A stretch of DNA of 64,000 bases from Paenibacillus sp. (GTDB lineage: Bacteria > Bacillota > Bacilli > Paenibacillales > Paenibacillaceae). Below are positions 56,669 through 64,000 of this stretch, one piece after another. Under the pieces are notes generated by a model, which was not told where the DNA came from, made no database searches, and saw nothing but the letters and a program-made list of their open reading frames with translations. The stretch is from NCBI GenBank assembly GCA_017512705.1, contig JAFWEX010000130.1, positions 62,001 to 126,000 of the forward strand, in the 5' to 3' direction. Made by a program: the position numbers and the translations under genes. The first letter of the stretch is position 1; every line of letters starts with the position of its first letter.

Positions 56669-57607
56669 CTACCTATGTATATTAGAATCTGTTTGCAACA
56701 GGATCGATAAATCGGTCTCGTTCGTAACCGTTAGACGTGGAAGGACCATCGGTGAATCGCCTGGACGAACAAACCCGGGAATAACCGTGAAGCCCATGCG
56801 ATATCCGTGTTGCTGAAGCTTGTATATCATCTGTACACTGAAATAGCCGTATGGATAGGCGATATATGGGGTATCGATACCAGCGCGTTTGATCTGTTCT
56901 ATATCTTGATCTAAGAGGTTGGTATCCAGTGTGATGGGCAGATCGTCTCCACATACCATATATCCTTTATGATGAAGGTTAAAAGTATGGCTGTTATACT
57001 CGAATACGTCACTTCCTGCTTCCATCTCAGGCTTGGAGATATCGCTTTTTTTACTTGAGTCGAAGGCTACGGGTTCAGGTTGAATTCGGCTGCCTATTAC
57101 AAATAGTGAAGCGTGGAAATTATATTTTTTAAGTACCGGATAAGCTAACGTATAATTATTCTGGTATCCATCATCGAAAGTAATCACAAATGATTTCTGC
57201 GGTAGTGAGATTTCACCATTAACATATTGTTCAAGTTCGGATAGACTAACCGTCCGGTAGCCATTATCGTATAAAAACTTCATGTTTTGCTCAAAGGTTT
57301 CCAAGTCCACAACGGACTTATTACCCGGTTCACGATTGTCCGCCTTAGGCGTTATATAGTGATACATAAGTACCGGGGCTTCCGTAGCCGTACCTTGTTT
57401 AACAACTAGCTTCGATCGATCGAGCTTGGAATGCATGGAAAAATCAGTGTTAAATAACGTGAACATTTTACGTTCCACGATTTTCCATGAGGTGCATGCT
57501 TTATGAGATAACGCGTTAGTGGGATGATTAACAGCATAAGCGTATAGTGTAATACTGCATGTGAGCAAAGCAAGCGAGGATAATATGATTTTTTTCAAGT
57601 GTTTCAT
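56669..57607 (-). CDS. Exported polysaccharide deacetylase
   Basis: A 312-residue NodB-fold protein. A basic start and hydrophobic segment (residues 8-28) form a signal peptide or anchor. The metal and catalytic motifs are VITFDDGYQNN, the His pair in YNSHTFNLHHKG and IAYPYGYFS. VLMYHYI before the domain is typical of PgaB/YxkH-like extracellular deacetylases. It would remove acetyl or other acyl groups from a cell-wall or surface polysaccharide. TAAAGGAG lies 12 bases before the ATG. It sits on the opposite strand inside the usually compact trmD-rplS pair. Confidence 0.88.
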   Translation of the reverse strand: MKHLKKIILSSLALLTCSITLYAYAVNHPTNALSHKACTSWKIVERKMFTLFNTDFSMHSKLDRSKLVVKQGTATEAPVLMYHYITPKADNREPGNKSVVDLETFEQNMKFLYDNGYRTVSLSELEQYVNGEISLPQKSFVITFDDGYQNNYTLAYPVLKKYNFHASLFVIGSRIQPEPVAFDSSKKSDISKPEMEAGSDVFEYNSHTFNLHHKGYMVCGDDLPITLDTNLLDQDIEQIKRAGIDTPYIAYPYGYFSVQMIYKLQQHGYRMGFTVIPGFVRPGDSPMVLPRLTVTNETDLSILLQTDSNIHR

Positions 57608-57816
57608 AATTCAACGAGTTCTCCTTTAACATGTTCATCTTTTCTTAAAAACGACAAGCTTCTCATGATTATGAGCATTAAGTAATATGATAGACGATCT
57701 TTAACTACGGAAAGTTACATTATTTTATCCGACATAGGGGTTGAAATATCTAAATCTTCAATTAATGTACAATAAATCCGTAATGGAGGAGATTTTAAAC
57801 GTGCTTTTTGTTTTGC

Positions 57817-57845
57817 TTGTGTTTTGATAGGGGACATGATACAAT
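57817..57845 (+). promoter_or_regulatory. Candidate promoter for rplS
   Basis: TTGTGT and TACAAT are 17 bases apart, about 100 bases before rplS. The leader may contain the L19 autoregulatory structure known in Bacillota, but I could not confirm its fold by eye. The rest of the 340-base divergent gap shows nothing I recognise. Confidence 0.45.
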
Positions 57846-57948
57846 AATCCTGTTGTGTGGAATACGGCGGTCCTCTATGGATAATGAAAGAGACAAAGGT
57901 GATCTCTGGAAGAAGTATGAACGCCTGTACGGAAGGAGGGAGTCATAG

Positions 57949-58290
57949 ATGAATATCATTCAAGCGATTACACAAGAACAACTTCGCAACGATCGTCCAA
58001 GTTTTCGTCCTGGTGACACTTTGAAAGTGCACGTTAAGGTTATCGAGGGAACTCGTGAGCGTATCCAATTGTTCGAAGGTGTTGTGATTAAGCGCCGTGG
58101 TGGTGGAATCAGTGAGACTTTTACAGTTCGTAAAATTTCTTACGGTGTAGGTGTGGAAAGAACTTTCCCGCTTCATTCCCCTAAAATCGATAAAATCGAA
58201 GTGGCTCGCCGTGGTAAAGTGCGTCGTGCGAAGCTTTATTATCTTCGTGAACTACGCGGTAAAGCAGCGAGAATTAAAGAAATTCGTTAA
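57949..58290 (+). CDS. rplS: Ribosomal protein L19
   Basis: A 113-residue L19 ([55 protein letters not shown]). It sits at the subunit interface of the 50S subunit. GGAAGGAGGGAG precedes the ATG. Confidence 0.97.
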   Translation: MNIIQAITQEQLRNDRPSFRPGDTLKVHVKVIEGTRERIQLFEGVVIKRRGGGISETFTVRKISYGVGVERTFPLHSPKIDKIEVARRGKVRRAKLYYLRELRGKAARIKEIR

Positions 58291-58306
58291 TATAACGGAT
58301 ACCGGG

Positions 58307-58337
58307 AAGGGCTTGGAGACAAGCCCTTTTCGTTTTT
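58307..58337 (+). terminator. Intrinsic terminator after rplS
   Basis: AAGGGCTTG pairs with CAAGCCCTT around GAGA, followed by TTCGTTTTT. The next 250 bases before lepB hold no supported feature. Confidence 0.9.
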
Positions 58338-58590
58338 GTCCGGGAAAAGTTGAACCAGAGGTACACTTCCGAGTAAAATGGTATAGCGGATATGCAGCAT
58401 AAAGTCCTGGAGGAAATTGAGTTCAGTTATCAAAGACATTTGAATTAGGATTGAATGTACTGTTGTAATGCTTGGCTGCAAGAATTACATAACTGAGTGG
58501 AGTAACCTGCTTCCCCAAGACTCATGAAGGTGTAAATAAGCTGGATGTATACTGCTATAAACATGTACTGCAAAGAGAGGAAGATCTTGA

Positions 58591-59211
58591 ATGGAACAAG
58601 AAGTTCAACAGGACCAGGTTGTACCTGCCGAAGAAAAAAATAACAGATCCAAAAAAGCAAAAAATGAAATTGTGGAGTGGCTTAAGGCCATTGTCATTGC
58701 ACTTGTGCTCGTCATTCTGATTCGCTGGCTGCTCTTTAAACCGTTTGTTGTGGACGGGCCGTCCATGCAGCCGAATTTCTCGACTGGAGAACGTGTCATT
58801 GTTAATGAAATTCTGTACGATATTCGTGAGCCAAAACGTGGCGAAGTTATCGTCTTCCATGTACCTTCCGAAGGACGGGATTTTATTAAACGGGTTATTG
58901 CAGTAGCCGGGGACACAGTGCAAGTTCAGGGAGACACAGTAACGGTTAACGGACAAAAGGTTAATGAAACCTATATCCAGGGCGCTATCGATGAGGCTCA
59001 AGCTCAAGGTGGAACATATAATGTGAAGGACTTCCCAAATGAACAATTTCCGGATGGAAAGGTGCCGCCGGGTCATGTGTTTGTTATGGGAGACAATCGA
59101 CCAAACAGTACGGATAGCCGGATGATCGGTTACGTATCGTTGAAAGATATTATTGGCCGTGCAGATGTTATTTTCTGGCCAATTGGAGAAATTAAGTGGA
59201 TCAACCACTAA
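58591..59211 (+). CDS. lepB: Signal peptidase I
   Basis: A 206-residue type I signal peptidase with a single N-terminal membrane helix (about residues 28-48). The catalytic Ser is in VVDGPSMQPNF and Lys in DFIKRVIAVAGD; VFVMGDNRPNSTDSR is box E. It removes signal peptides outside the membrane. AGAGGAAG precedes the ATG. Confidence 0.96.
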   Translation: MEQEVQQDQVVPAEEKNNRSKKAKNEIVEWLKAIVIALVLVILIRWLLFKPFVVDGPSMQPNFSTGERVIVNEILYDIREPKRGEVIVFHVPSEGRDFIKRVIAVAGDTVQVQGDTVTVNGQKVNETYIQGAIDEAQAQGGTYNVKDFPNEQFPDGKVPPGHVFVMGDNRPNSTDSRMIGYVSLKDIIGRADVIFWPIGEIKWINH

Positions 59212-59246
59212 GATTCAAAGTATGTATTAAATGAGGTGAAGACAAG

Positions 59247-60110
59247 GTGACGATACATTGGTTTCCAGGTCATATGACCCGAGCCAGACGCCAGATTCAG
59301 GACAAGTTGAAGCTCATTGACGTGGTCATCGAACTGTTGGATGCCCGTCTTCCTGTCTCCAGCCGTAATCCGATGATTGATGAGATATTGATGGATAAAC
59401 CCCGCATGATTTTGCTGAATAAGTCGGATTTGGCAGATGCCAAAGTGACGAAAGAGTGGATTGAATATTTTAAAAAAGAAGGCATTACCGCTTTCCCTAT
59501 AGATGCTTCTACAGGTACAAATGTTAAAGATATTCCTGCTCAGGCAAGACTTATTCTGAAGGAAAAGATTGATCGTCAACTGGCCAAAGGGATTAATCCT
59601 CGTGCTGTAAGGGGATTAATTGTCGGTATTCCTAACGTAGGCAAGTCTACATTAATCAATCGTCTGGCAGGACGGAGTATTGCAGCAACCGGAGATCGTC
59701 CGGGTGTAACCAAAGGCCAGCAGTGGATTAAAGTGGGCAAAGAAATGGAGCTACTAGACACGCCAGGTATCTTATGGCCGAAGTTTGAAGATCAAAATGT
59801 AGGTTACCGCCTTGCTGTAACGGGTGCGATCAAAGAGGAAATCCTGAATGCAGAAGATATCGCATTTTTTGGGATCAGTTATCTGATGCGTTTTTACTGG
59901 GATGCTCTGGAAGAAAGATATGGTCTCCAGGAATTCTCCAGAGATGCAGACGATTCAGACAGCGTTATTGCCATCATGGAGCAAATAGGACGAATCCGTG
60001 GGTGTGTGATTAGCGGAGGAAGAATCGATCTGGAGAAGGCATCAAGAGCGTTTCTACGGGAGCTGCGGGCAGGTAAGATGGAACGCTTTTCCATGGAAGC
60101 TCCATATTAA
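59247..60110 (+). CDS. rbgA: Ribosome biogenesis GTPase RbgA
   Basis: A 287-residue circularly permuted GTPase (YlqF). Motif order is G4 LNKSDLAD, G5, then G1 GIPNVGKSTLINRL and G3 DTPGILWP. WFPGHMTRARRQI at the N-terminus is typical. It is needed for late 50S assembly. The GTG start has GAGGTGA about 9 bases upstream. Confidence 0.96.
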   Translation: MTIHWFPGHMTRARRQIQDKLKLIDVVIELLDARLPVSSRNPMIDEILMDKPRMILLNKSDLADAKVTKEWIEYFKKEGITAFPIDASTGTNVKDIPAQARLILKEKIDRQLAKGINPRAVRGLIVGIPNVGKSTLINRLAGRSIAATGDRPGVTKGQQWIKVGKEMELLDTPGILWPKFEDQNVGYRLAVTGAIKEEILNAEDIAFFGISYLMRFYWDALEERYGLQEFSRDADDSDSVIAIMEQIGRIRGCVISGGRIDLEKASRAFLRELRAGKMERFSMEAPY

Positions 60111-60142
60111 TAAATACAGCAGTATAAGAGCCGAAAGAAGCG

Positions 60143-60175
60143 GCCGTTACCGGGTGACCGGGAAACGGTCTTTTT
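60143..60175 (+). terminator. Intrinsic terminator after rbgA
   Basis: CCGTTACCGG pairs imperfectly with CCGGGAAACGG, followed by TCTTTTT. The next 350 bases before rnhB are AT-rich with only a small CATTCT/AGAATG hairpin near 60400 and no ORF. Confidence 0.7.
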
Positions 60176-60524
60176 GGTGTTCGAATAACTGTACAGGTTG
60201 CGACGATGTAAATTTAGTTGGAAGAGAATTCAAGGAAGAATAATTGGTGGAATTATGTATTCCGTATATGAGGTGTTCTAAAATCATGATATGATAAATG
60301 ACGGTGTAAATTTGCAGAACATCAGTTTGTATGTATTCAATTTAGCATGATAAAGACCGATAAATGAAGAAAACAATATTATTTTATTTTTTCATTCTTC
60401 GTCAGAATGAGTGATTTGAAATGGCATCAAGCAGAACAAAAGTCCGATGTTCACGTCTAAATTTATAAATACATGATATGGGATTACACAGGTGTATGAA
60501 ACACATGTGGGGGAGTTGAATAGC

Positions 60525-61229
60525 ATGACAGCAAATCATGAAATACCAGAGTTAAAATTATCTGAACAGCCTAGCAAGCTGAAGAAGAAGAAAAAAGAAA
60601 CCAGCGAACCGCGTGATTTGTTACTGTATGAGCGGGAATATTGGGGTAGCGGATTTGAATATATTGCAGGAATTGATGAAGTAGGGCGTGGATGTCTGTT
60701 TGGGGATGTCGTGGCGGCAGCTGTTATCTTGCCAAAAGGGCTTATTTTGGAGGGCATTAATGATTCTAAAAAGCTGTCCGAAAAGAAGAGGGAGACGCTA
60801 TATGACATCATTATGGAAAACGCGCTGGCCGTAAGCGTAGGGTATGCAGATGCTGAAACGATTGATCGTCTGAATATTAAGCAAGCTGCCAGACTAGCGA
60901 TGAAAAGAGCAGTGGATGCGCTCGATGAAACGCCTCATTTTATGCTTGTAGACGCTGAAAAGGTAGATGTGAACATTCCGCAATTGTCCATTATTAAAGG
61001 AGATGCGAACAGCCAATCCATCGCAGCTGCTTCGATCGTTGCCAAGGTAACGAGAGATCGACTATGTAAGGAAGAATGGGACACGATGTACCCGGAATAT
61101 GGTTTGTCAGTACATAAAGGCTATGCTACTCAATTTCACCGTGAGCAGATTATGGCGCTTGGTGCTACACCGATGCATCGGCGAAGTTTTCTTGGTAATT
61201 TACTTGGAGAGCAGCAAACATTGTTTTGA
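60525..61229 (+). CDS. rnhB: Ribonuclease HII
   Basis: A 234-residue RNase HII. Residues 1-35 are charged with a Lys run. The catalytic motif is IAGIDEVGRGCLFGDV, with later acidic residues in FMLVDAEKVD and in SQSIAAASIVAKVTRD. It removes ribonucleotides from DNA and RNA-DNA hybrids. GGGGGAG lies about 10 bases before the ATG; the frame opens at 60492. Confidence 0.95.
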   Translation: MTANHEIPELKLSEQPSKLKKKKKETSEPRDLLLYEREYWGSGFEYIAGIDEVGRGCLFGDVVAAAVILPKGLILEGINDSKKLSEKKRETLYDIIMENALAVSVGYADAETIDRLNIKQAARLAMKRAVDALDETPHFMLVDAEKVDVNIPQLSIIKGDANSQSIAAASIVAKVTRDRLCKEEWDTMYPEYGLSVHKGYATQFHREQIMALGATPMHRRSFLGNLLGEQQTLF

Positions 61230-61260
61230 TTGAATGGGATCGGAAAGGAGGGAGAGCAAG

Positions 61261-63237
61261 TTGAATATTAGCTCTATGATCCGGGGGTTAATGGGAGATG
61301 GTAAACCGGGAGATGCCAAGTCACTTGAATTAAAGGAAGGACAAGTTGTTCGTGGCTCTGTAGTTAGTGTATCTGATGATGGTGGAGAGGCTGTGCTTCA
61401 GATTCAAGGAGTACAGGTGCGCGCCAAATTGGAGACCCCGCTTCGTCCAGGGGAAACAACACTTCTACAGGTTCAGCCTCCAGGAGAAAATGGGATGACC
61501 GTAATGAAACCTGTTGCTGGTTCTCTCGCAGAACTGCCGCAGGCTTCGCTGAATAATGTGTTGCAAGAAGTCGGTCTAGCGGATACTAAAGACAACCGGG
61601 AACTACTGCTTGCCATGCAACGCAATGGACTGCCATTGACCAAAGATAATGTAGCCATGGTACAGAATATGATGGCGGCCAAACCCGCGCATGTCCCTGT
61701 AGAAGAATGGGTACAAGCGGCAGGAATTGCTTTCCAGCGAGGACTGCCAGTGACGACTGAAACGATGAAAGGATTACATCAAACGGTATTTGGACCTCCA
61801 TTACATCAGTTATTAAAGGGTCTAGCAGACCAGCTCGAGTCGCTGCTATTACAATCACGAGGGAACGCTGCTTCGCCGGGGGGACAAGCAGGGAGTGCGG
61901 CAGGAACTCTTGCTGCCCAGCCACAGGCGAGCACGGCTGAAGCGGCCAATCCCAACCTCAATCGGCAACCAACTGGAACGCCGACAACAGGTGCATCTGC
62001 GAATGCAACCGGATCGCAAGGTGCTGTAGCGGAGACAGGGCAGCAGGTGAAAAGCGGCATAGGTCAAGCGAGTGGGGGACAGGCTGGGACTGAGGCCGGA
62101 GCGAAAGGAATAGCCAGCAGTCAAGAAACTGTTGGCAAAAGCAGTGCAGGTATTCCAGCAGGCACTGGAATACCTGGGGAAGGCCCGCGAAGCTCGGAAT
62201 CGGGCCAAGTTGTGAGCCGCCCGAGTTCGGCTGGGGCGGCAGAAGCTGCGGCCGTGCGTTCAGACGGCCGCACTGATCCGCCTGCTGCGTCGGGGACGTC
62301 CTCCGCAGCAGGTCAGGGCGCGCCAGCACCTTCGGCAGTGCAACTGGCGCCGAAGCTGCTGGCGCTGCTGGCCGCGCTGCGCAGCGCGTCTCCTGCCGCA
62401 CCTGCAACGCCGGGTGCGGCAGGACAAGCCGCCTCAGCTGCGCAGCAGGGCGGCCAGACCGCTGCGGCTGCCGCAGGCTCGCCGCAGCAGCCCTTGTCAG
62501 CCGGCGCTGATGCGCAGCCGGCTGGCGGTGTTGCCGCTGCACCTGCGGGAGCAGCGGCAGGGCACGTGCCCGTCACCCACGGGGGAGACCCGTGGGTGGG
62601 GCGCGTGCTCAAGCTGCTCGGTGCAGAGCACGAGCAGCAGGCTGTTCACGGCGCGCTGGTACAGCCGCGCGTGGGTGAGGCAGCGGGTCCAGCGAACGCG
62701 GACACGCTCAAGGGCTTGCTGCTGCAATTGGCCAGCAGCGATAGTGCCCCGGCGGCACTGAAAGATGCCGCCGCCCAAGCCGTGCAGTATCTGACCGGTC
62801 AGCAGCTGCTGCTTACCACGGACCGCAGTGCAACGTTTGCGCAGATGCACTGGTTTATACCGATTACGGGTCCGGACGGAGAACAGACCGCCTCGGTTCA
62901 GATTCAATCACGACGAGGGCCGCGCGGAGAATTGGATGCGTCCAATTGCCGTCTACTATTTGATCTAGATATGAAAAGTCTGGGGCATACCCTGGTTGAT
63001 GTACATGTGGTGAATAATATTGTCAGTTTGCGTGTACTTAATGATCAGGAGGGCATGGCGGCTCTTCTGGAAAGTGGACGTGATATGATCCATCAATCGC
63101 TTGATAAACTAGGATATCAGTTATTGACTTTCAAGGCGGAACCTTGGCCTGCAGGACAGTCGCCTGGGTCAGAACGTAAGATGACGGCAGCTGATTATAG
63201 TCCTGAGCGATACAAAGGGGTGGATTTCAAAATATGA
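61261..63237 (+). CDS. ylqG: YlqG-like protein with FliK-type C-terminal domain
   Basis: A 658-residue protein. The N-terminal part (1-190) is globular (LELKEGQVVRGSVVSVSDDG). Residues about 200-500 are a low-complexity region rich in Ala, Gly, Gln and Pro, encoded by very GC-rich DNA. The C-terminus (about 520-640: WFIPITGPDGEQTASVQIQS, VNNIVSLRVLNDQEGM) resembles the flagellar hook-length control domain (FliK/Flg_hook). In B. subtilis ylqG also follows rnhB; its role is unknown. The TTG at 61261 has AAAGGAGGGAG upstream. Confidence 0.8.
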   Translation: MNISSMIRGLMGDGKPGDAKSLELKEGQVVRGSVVSVSDDGGEAVLQIQGVQVRAKLETPLRPGETTLLQVQPPGENGMTVMKPVAGSLAELPQASLNNVLQEVGLADTKDNRELLLAMQRNGLPLTKDNVAMVQNMMAAKPAHVPVEEWVQAAGIAFQRGLPVTTETMKGLHQTVFGPPLHQLLKGLADQLESLLLQSRGNAASPGGQAGSAAGTLAAQPQASTAEAANPNLNRQPTGTPTTGASANATGSQGAVAETGQQVKSGIGQASGGQAGTEAGAKGIASSQETVGKSSAGIPAGTGIPGEGPRSSESGQVVSRPSSAGAAEAAAVRSDGRTDPPAASGTSSAAGQGAPAPSAVQLAPKLLALLAALRSASPAAPATPGAAGQAASAAQQGGQTAAAAAGSPQQPLSAGADAQPAGGVAAAPAGAAAGHVPVTHGGDPWVGRVLKLLGAEHEQQAVHGALVQPRVGEAAGPANADTLKGLLLQLASSDSAPAALKDAAAQAVQYLTGQQLLLTTDRSATFAQMHWFIPITGPDGEQTASVQIQSRRGPRGELDASNCRLLFDLDMKSLGHTLVDVHVVNNIVSLRVLNDQEGMAALLESGRDMIHQSLDKLGYQLLTFKAEPWPAGQSPGSERKMTAADYSPERYKGVDFKI

Positions 63238-63545
63238 AAGAAGATTCACCGCAACCGGAACAGTTATCCAAAAAGGCAGTTGCACTGAAATATGTGCCAG
63301 GAGAAAGTGAAGCGCCTGTAGTCGTTGCTAAAGGCCGCGGCAAAGTAGCAGAAGCCATTCTGGAAAAAGCCAAGGAGAACGGTGTACCTGTGCAGGAGGA
63401 TGCTGCCCTAGTAGAGGTGCTCTCCAAACTGGATCTGGATGAACAGATCCCGGCGGAATTGTATCAACTGGTGGCTGAAGTGCTTACGTACGTGTATCAA
63501 ACAGACCGACTTGCCTCAGGCCGTCGTGAGAGTGAATCATGGTAA
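63234..63545 (+). CDS. ylqH: FlhB C-terminal-domain-like protein (YlqH)
   Basis: A 103-residue protein resembling the cytoplasmic C-terminal domain of FlhB/EscU secretion-switch proteins (KAVALKYVPGESEAPVVVAK, ILEKAKENGVPV, IPAELYQLVAEVLTYVY). The FlhB NPTH cleavage motif is absent and there are no membrane helices. It overlaps ylqG by 4 bases (ATGA), so it is made together with the FliK-like protein, mirroring the FliK-FlhB partnership. The function is not known. Confidence 0.85.
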   Translation: MKEDSPQPEQLSKKAVALKYVPGESEAPVVVAKGRGKVAEAILEKAKENGVPVQEDAALVEVLSKLDLDEQIPAELYQLVAEVLTYVYQTDRLASGRRESESW

Positions 63546-63937
63546 GCCCACGGTCAGGTCAGAATCCAAAGGGCAAGATGACTCGTCAGCAAAAAGGTCG
63601 GATTGGTGAAGAGGAAGCTTGCCGTTGGTTAGAGGAAAAGAATTATCACATCCTCGAGCGAAATTGGCGCTGCCGCAGCGGCGAAGTGGATATTATCGCA
63701 ACTCATGAGAATTTGTTGATTTTTATCGAGGTTCGGAGCCGCAGTTCACATGTTGCATTTGGTACTCCCCAAGAGTCAGTCGATCAGCGAAAAATGCAGC
63801 AAGTACGTTCGACGGCTGCGGTCTACATACAAAGGAGCGGTGAACATCATCGTCAGGTTCGATTTGATGTCATTGCGATTATGATCAGCCATACGGGTGA
63901 GGTTGAATCTGTTAAACATGTAGAAAATGCATTTTAG
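63539..63937 (+). CDS. YraN/UPF0102 endonuclease-like protein
   Basis: A 132-residue UPF0102 protein of the Holliday-junction-resolvase/PD-(D/E)XK fold: GRIGEEEACRWLEEKNYHIL, SGEVDIIATHENLLIFIEVRSR with Asp, Glu and the usual Lys replaced by Arg. The function is unproven. The ATG at 63539 overlaps ylqH by 7 bases; an in-frame ATG at 63578 gives the shorter family-like start MTRQQKG. Confidence 0.88.
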   Translation: MVSPRSGQNPKGKMTRQQKGRIGEEEACRWLEEKNYHILERNWRCRSGEVDIIATHENLLIFIEVRSRSSHVAFGTPQESVDQRKMQQVRSTAAVYIQRSGEHHRQVRFDVIAIMISHTGEVESVKHVENAF

Positions 63938-63951
63938 CTAGTAGAATGCGT

Positions 63952-63997
63952 GATGAGCTTTTAGACAGAAGTCATGTCCAAGGCTCATCTTTTTTTA
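63952..63997 (+). terminator. Intrinsic terminator after yraN
   Basis: GATGAGC pairs with GCTCATC around a GGAC/GACA-containing loop, followed by TTTTTTT. Confidence 0.85.
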
Positions 63998-64000
63998 ATA

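Noticed and set aside
57846-57948. L19 leader autoregulatory RNA
   Set aside because: Such leaders are known in Bacillota at this place, but I could not identify the fold confidently by eye, so it is only mentioned with the promoter.
61806-62907. Long minus-strand frames opposite ylqG
   Set aside because: Shadows of the GC-rich low-complexity coding region; composition is Ala/Pro/Arg-rich with no motif.

Overview
The window looks like part of a Paenibacillus-type chromosome (Bacillota). Three things point that way. Shine-Dalgarno sites are strong and purine-rich (AGGAGG types), with frequent TTG and GTG starts. The housekeeping gene order is that of Bacillus and relatives (rsmD-coaD-ylbJ-ylbL-ylbM-DUF177-rpmF, then fapR-plsX-fab-acp-rnc-smc-ftsY-ylxM-ffh-rpsP-khpA-rimM-trmD-rplS-lepB-rbgA-rnhB-ylqG-ylqH-yraN). 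The first half is rich in secreted glycoside hydrolases, AraC regulators and a YesN/YesM-type two-component system. I read the genus from gene content only; no database comparison was possible.

Bases 1-4400 hold the tail of an MMPL transporter, a GDSL esterase, a phosphotransferase-fold protein, a membrane TPR protein and an AraC regulator. Bases 4500-27100 are a plant-polysaccharide region: uxaB-uxaA (hexuronate catabolism), a GH42 beta-galactosidase divergent from an AraC regulator, an operon of two esterases and an SMP-30/gluconolactonase protein, a secreted GH74 xyloglucanase with X2 and CBM3 modules, a YesN/YesM pair, a sugar ABC importer (binding protein and two permeases, no ATPase) and a GH2 beta-galactosidase. 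Good CcpA (cre) matches lie before uxaB, the GH74 gene and the response regulator. Together these suggest extracellular xyloglucan cleavage, oligosaccharide uptake and intracellular removal of galactose and uronate units.

Bases 27300-29600 carry small unknown proteins and an AraC/GyrI-like regulator. From 29800 the housekeeping core begins. It is interrupted by a decayed WYL/YafY regulator, a YdeI-like gene and an hmp flavohaemoglobin gene with an exact FNR/CRP-type palindrome upstream. The fatty-acid cluster (39450-45760) has a recognisable FapR operator before fapR. In this cluster fabH carries an in-frame TAA after about 200 codons, while both sides of the stop still encode conserved FabH sequence in the same frame. 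Cell-division, secretion and ribosome-maturation genes follow to the right edge, ending with the FliK-like YlqG, FlhB-tail-like YlqH and YraN genes.

I saw no tRNA or rRNA genes, insertion sequences, prophage or CRISPR arrays. The points most worth a second look are the fabH nonsense codon, a structured RNA between the binding-protein and permease genes, a structured block before rimM, an inverted repeat overlapping the promoter of the haemolysin-III gene, and the regulator scar near 34 kb.
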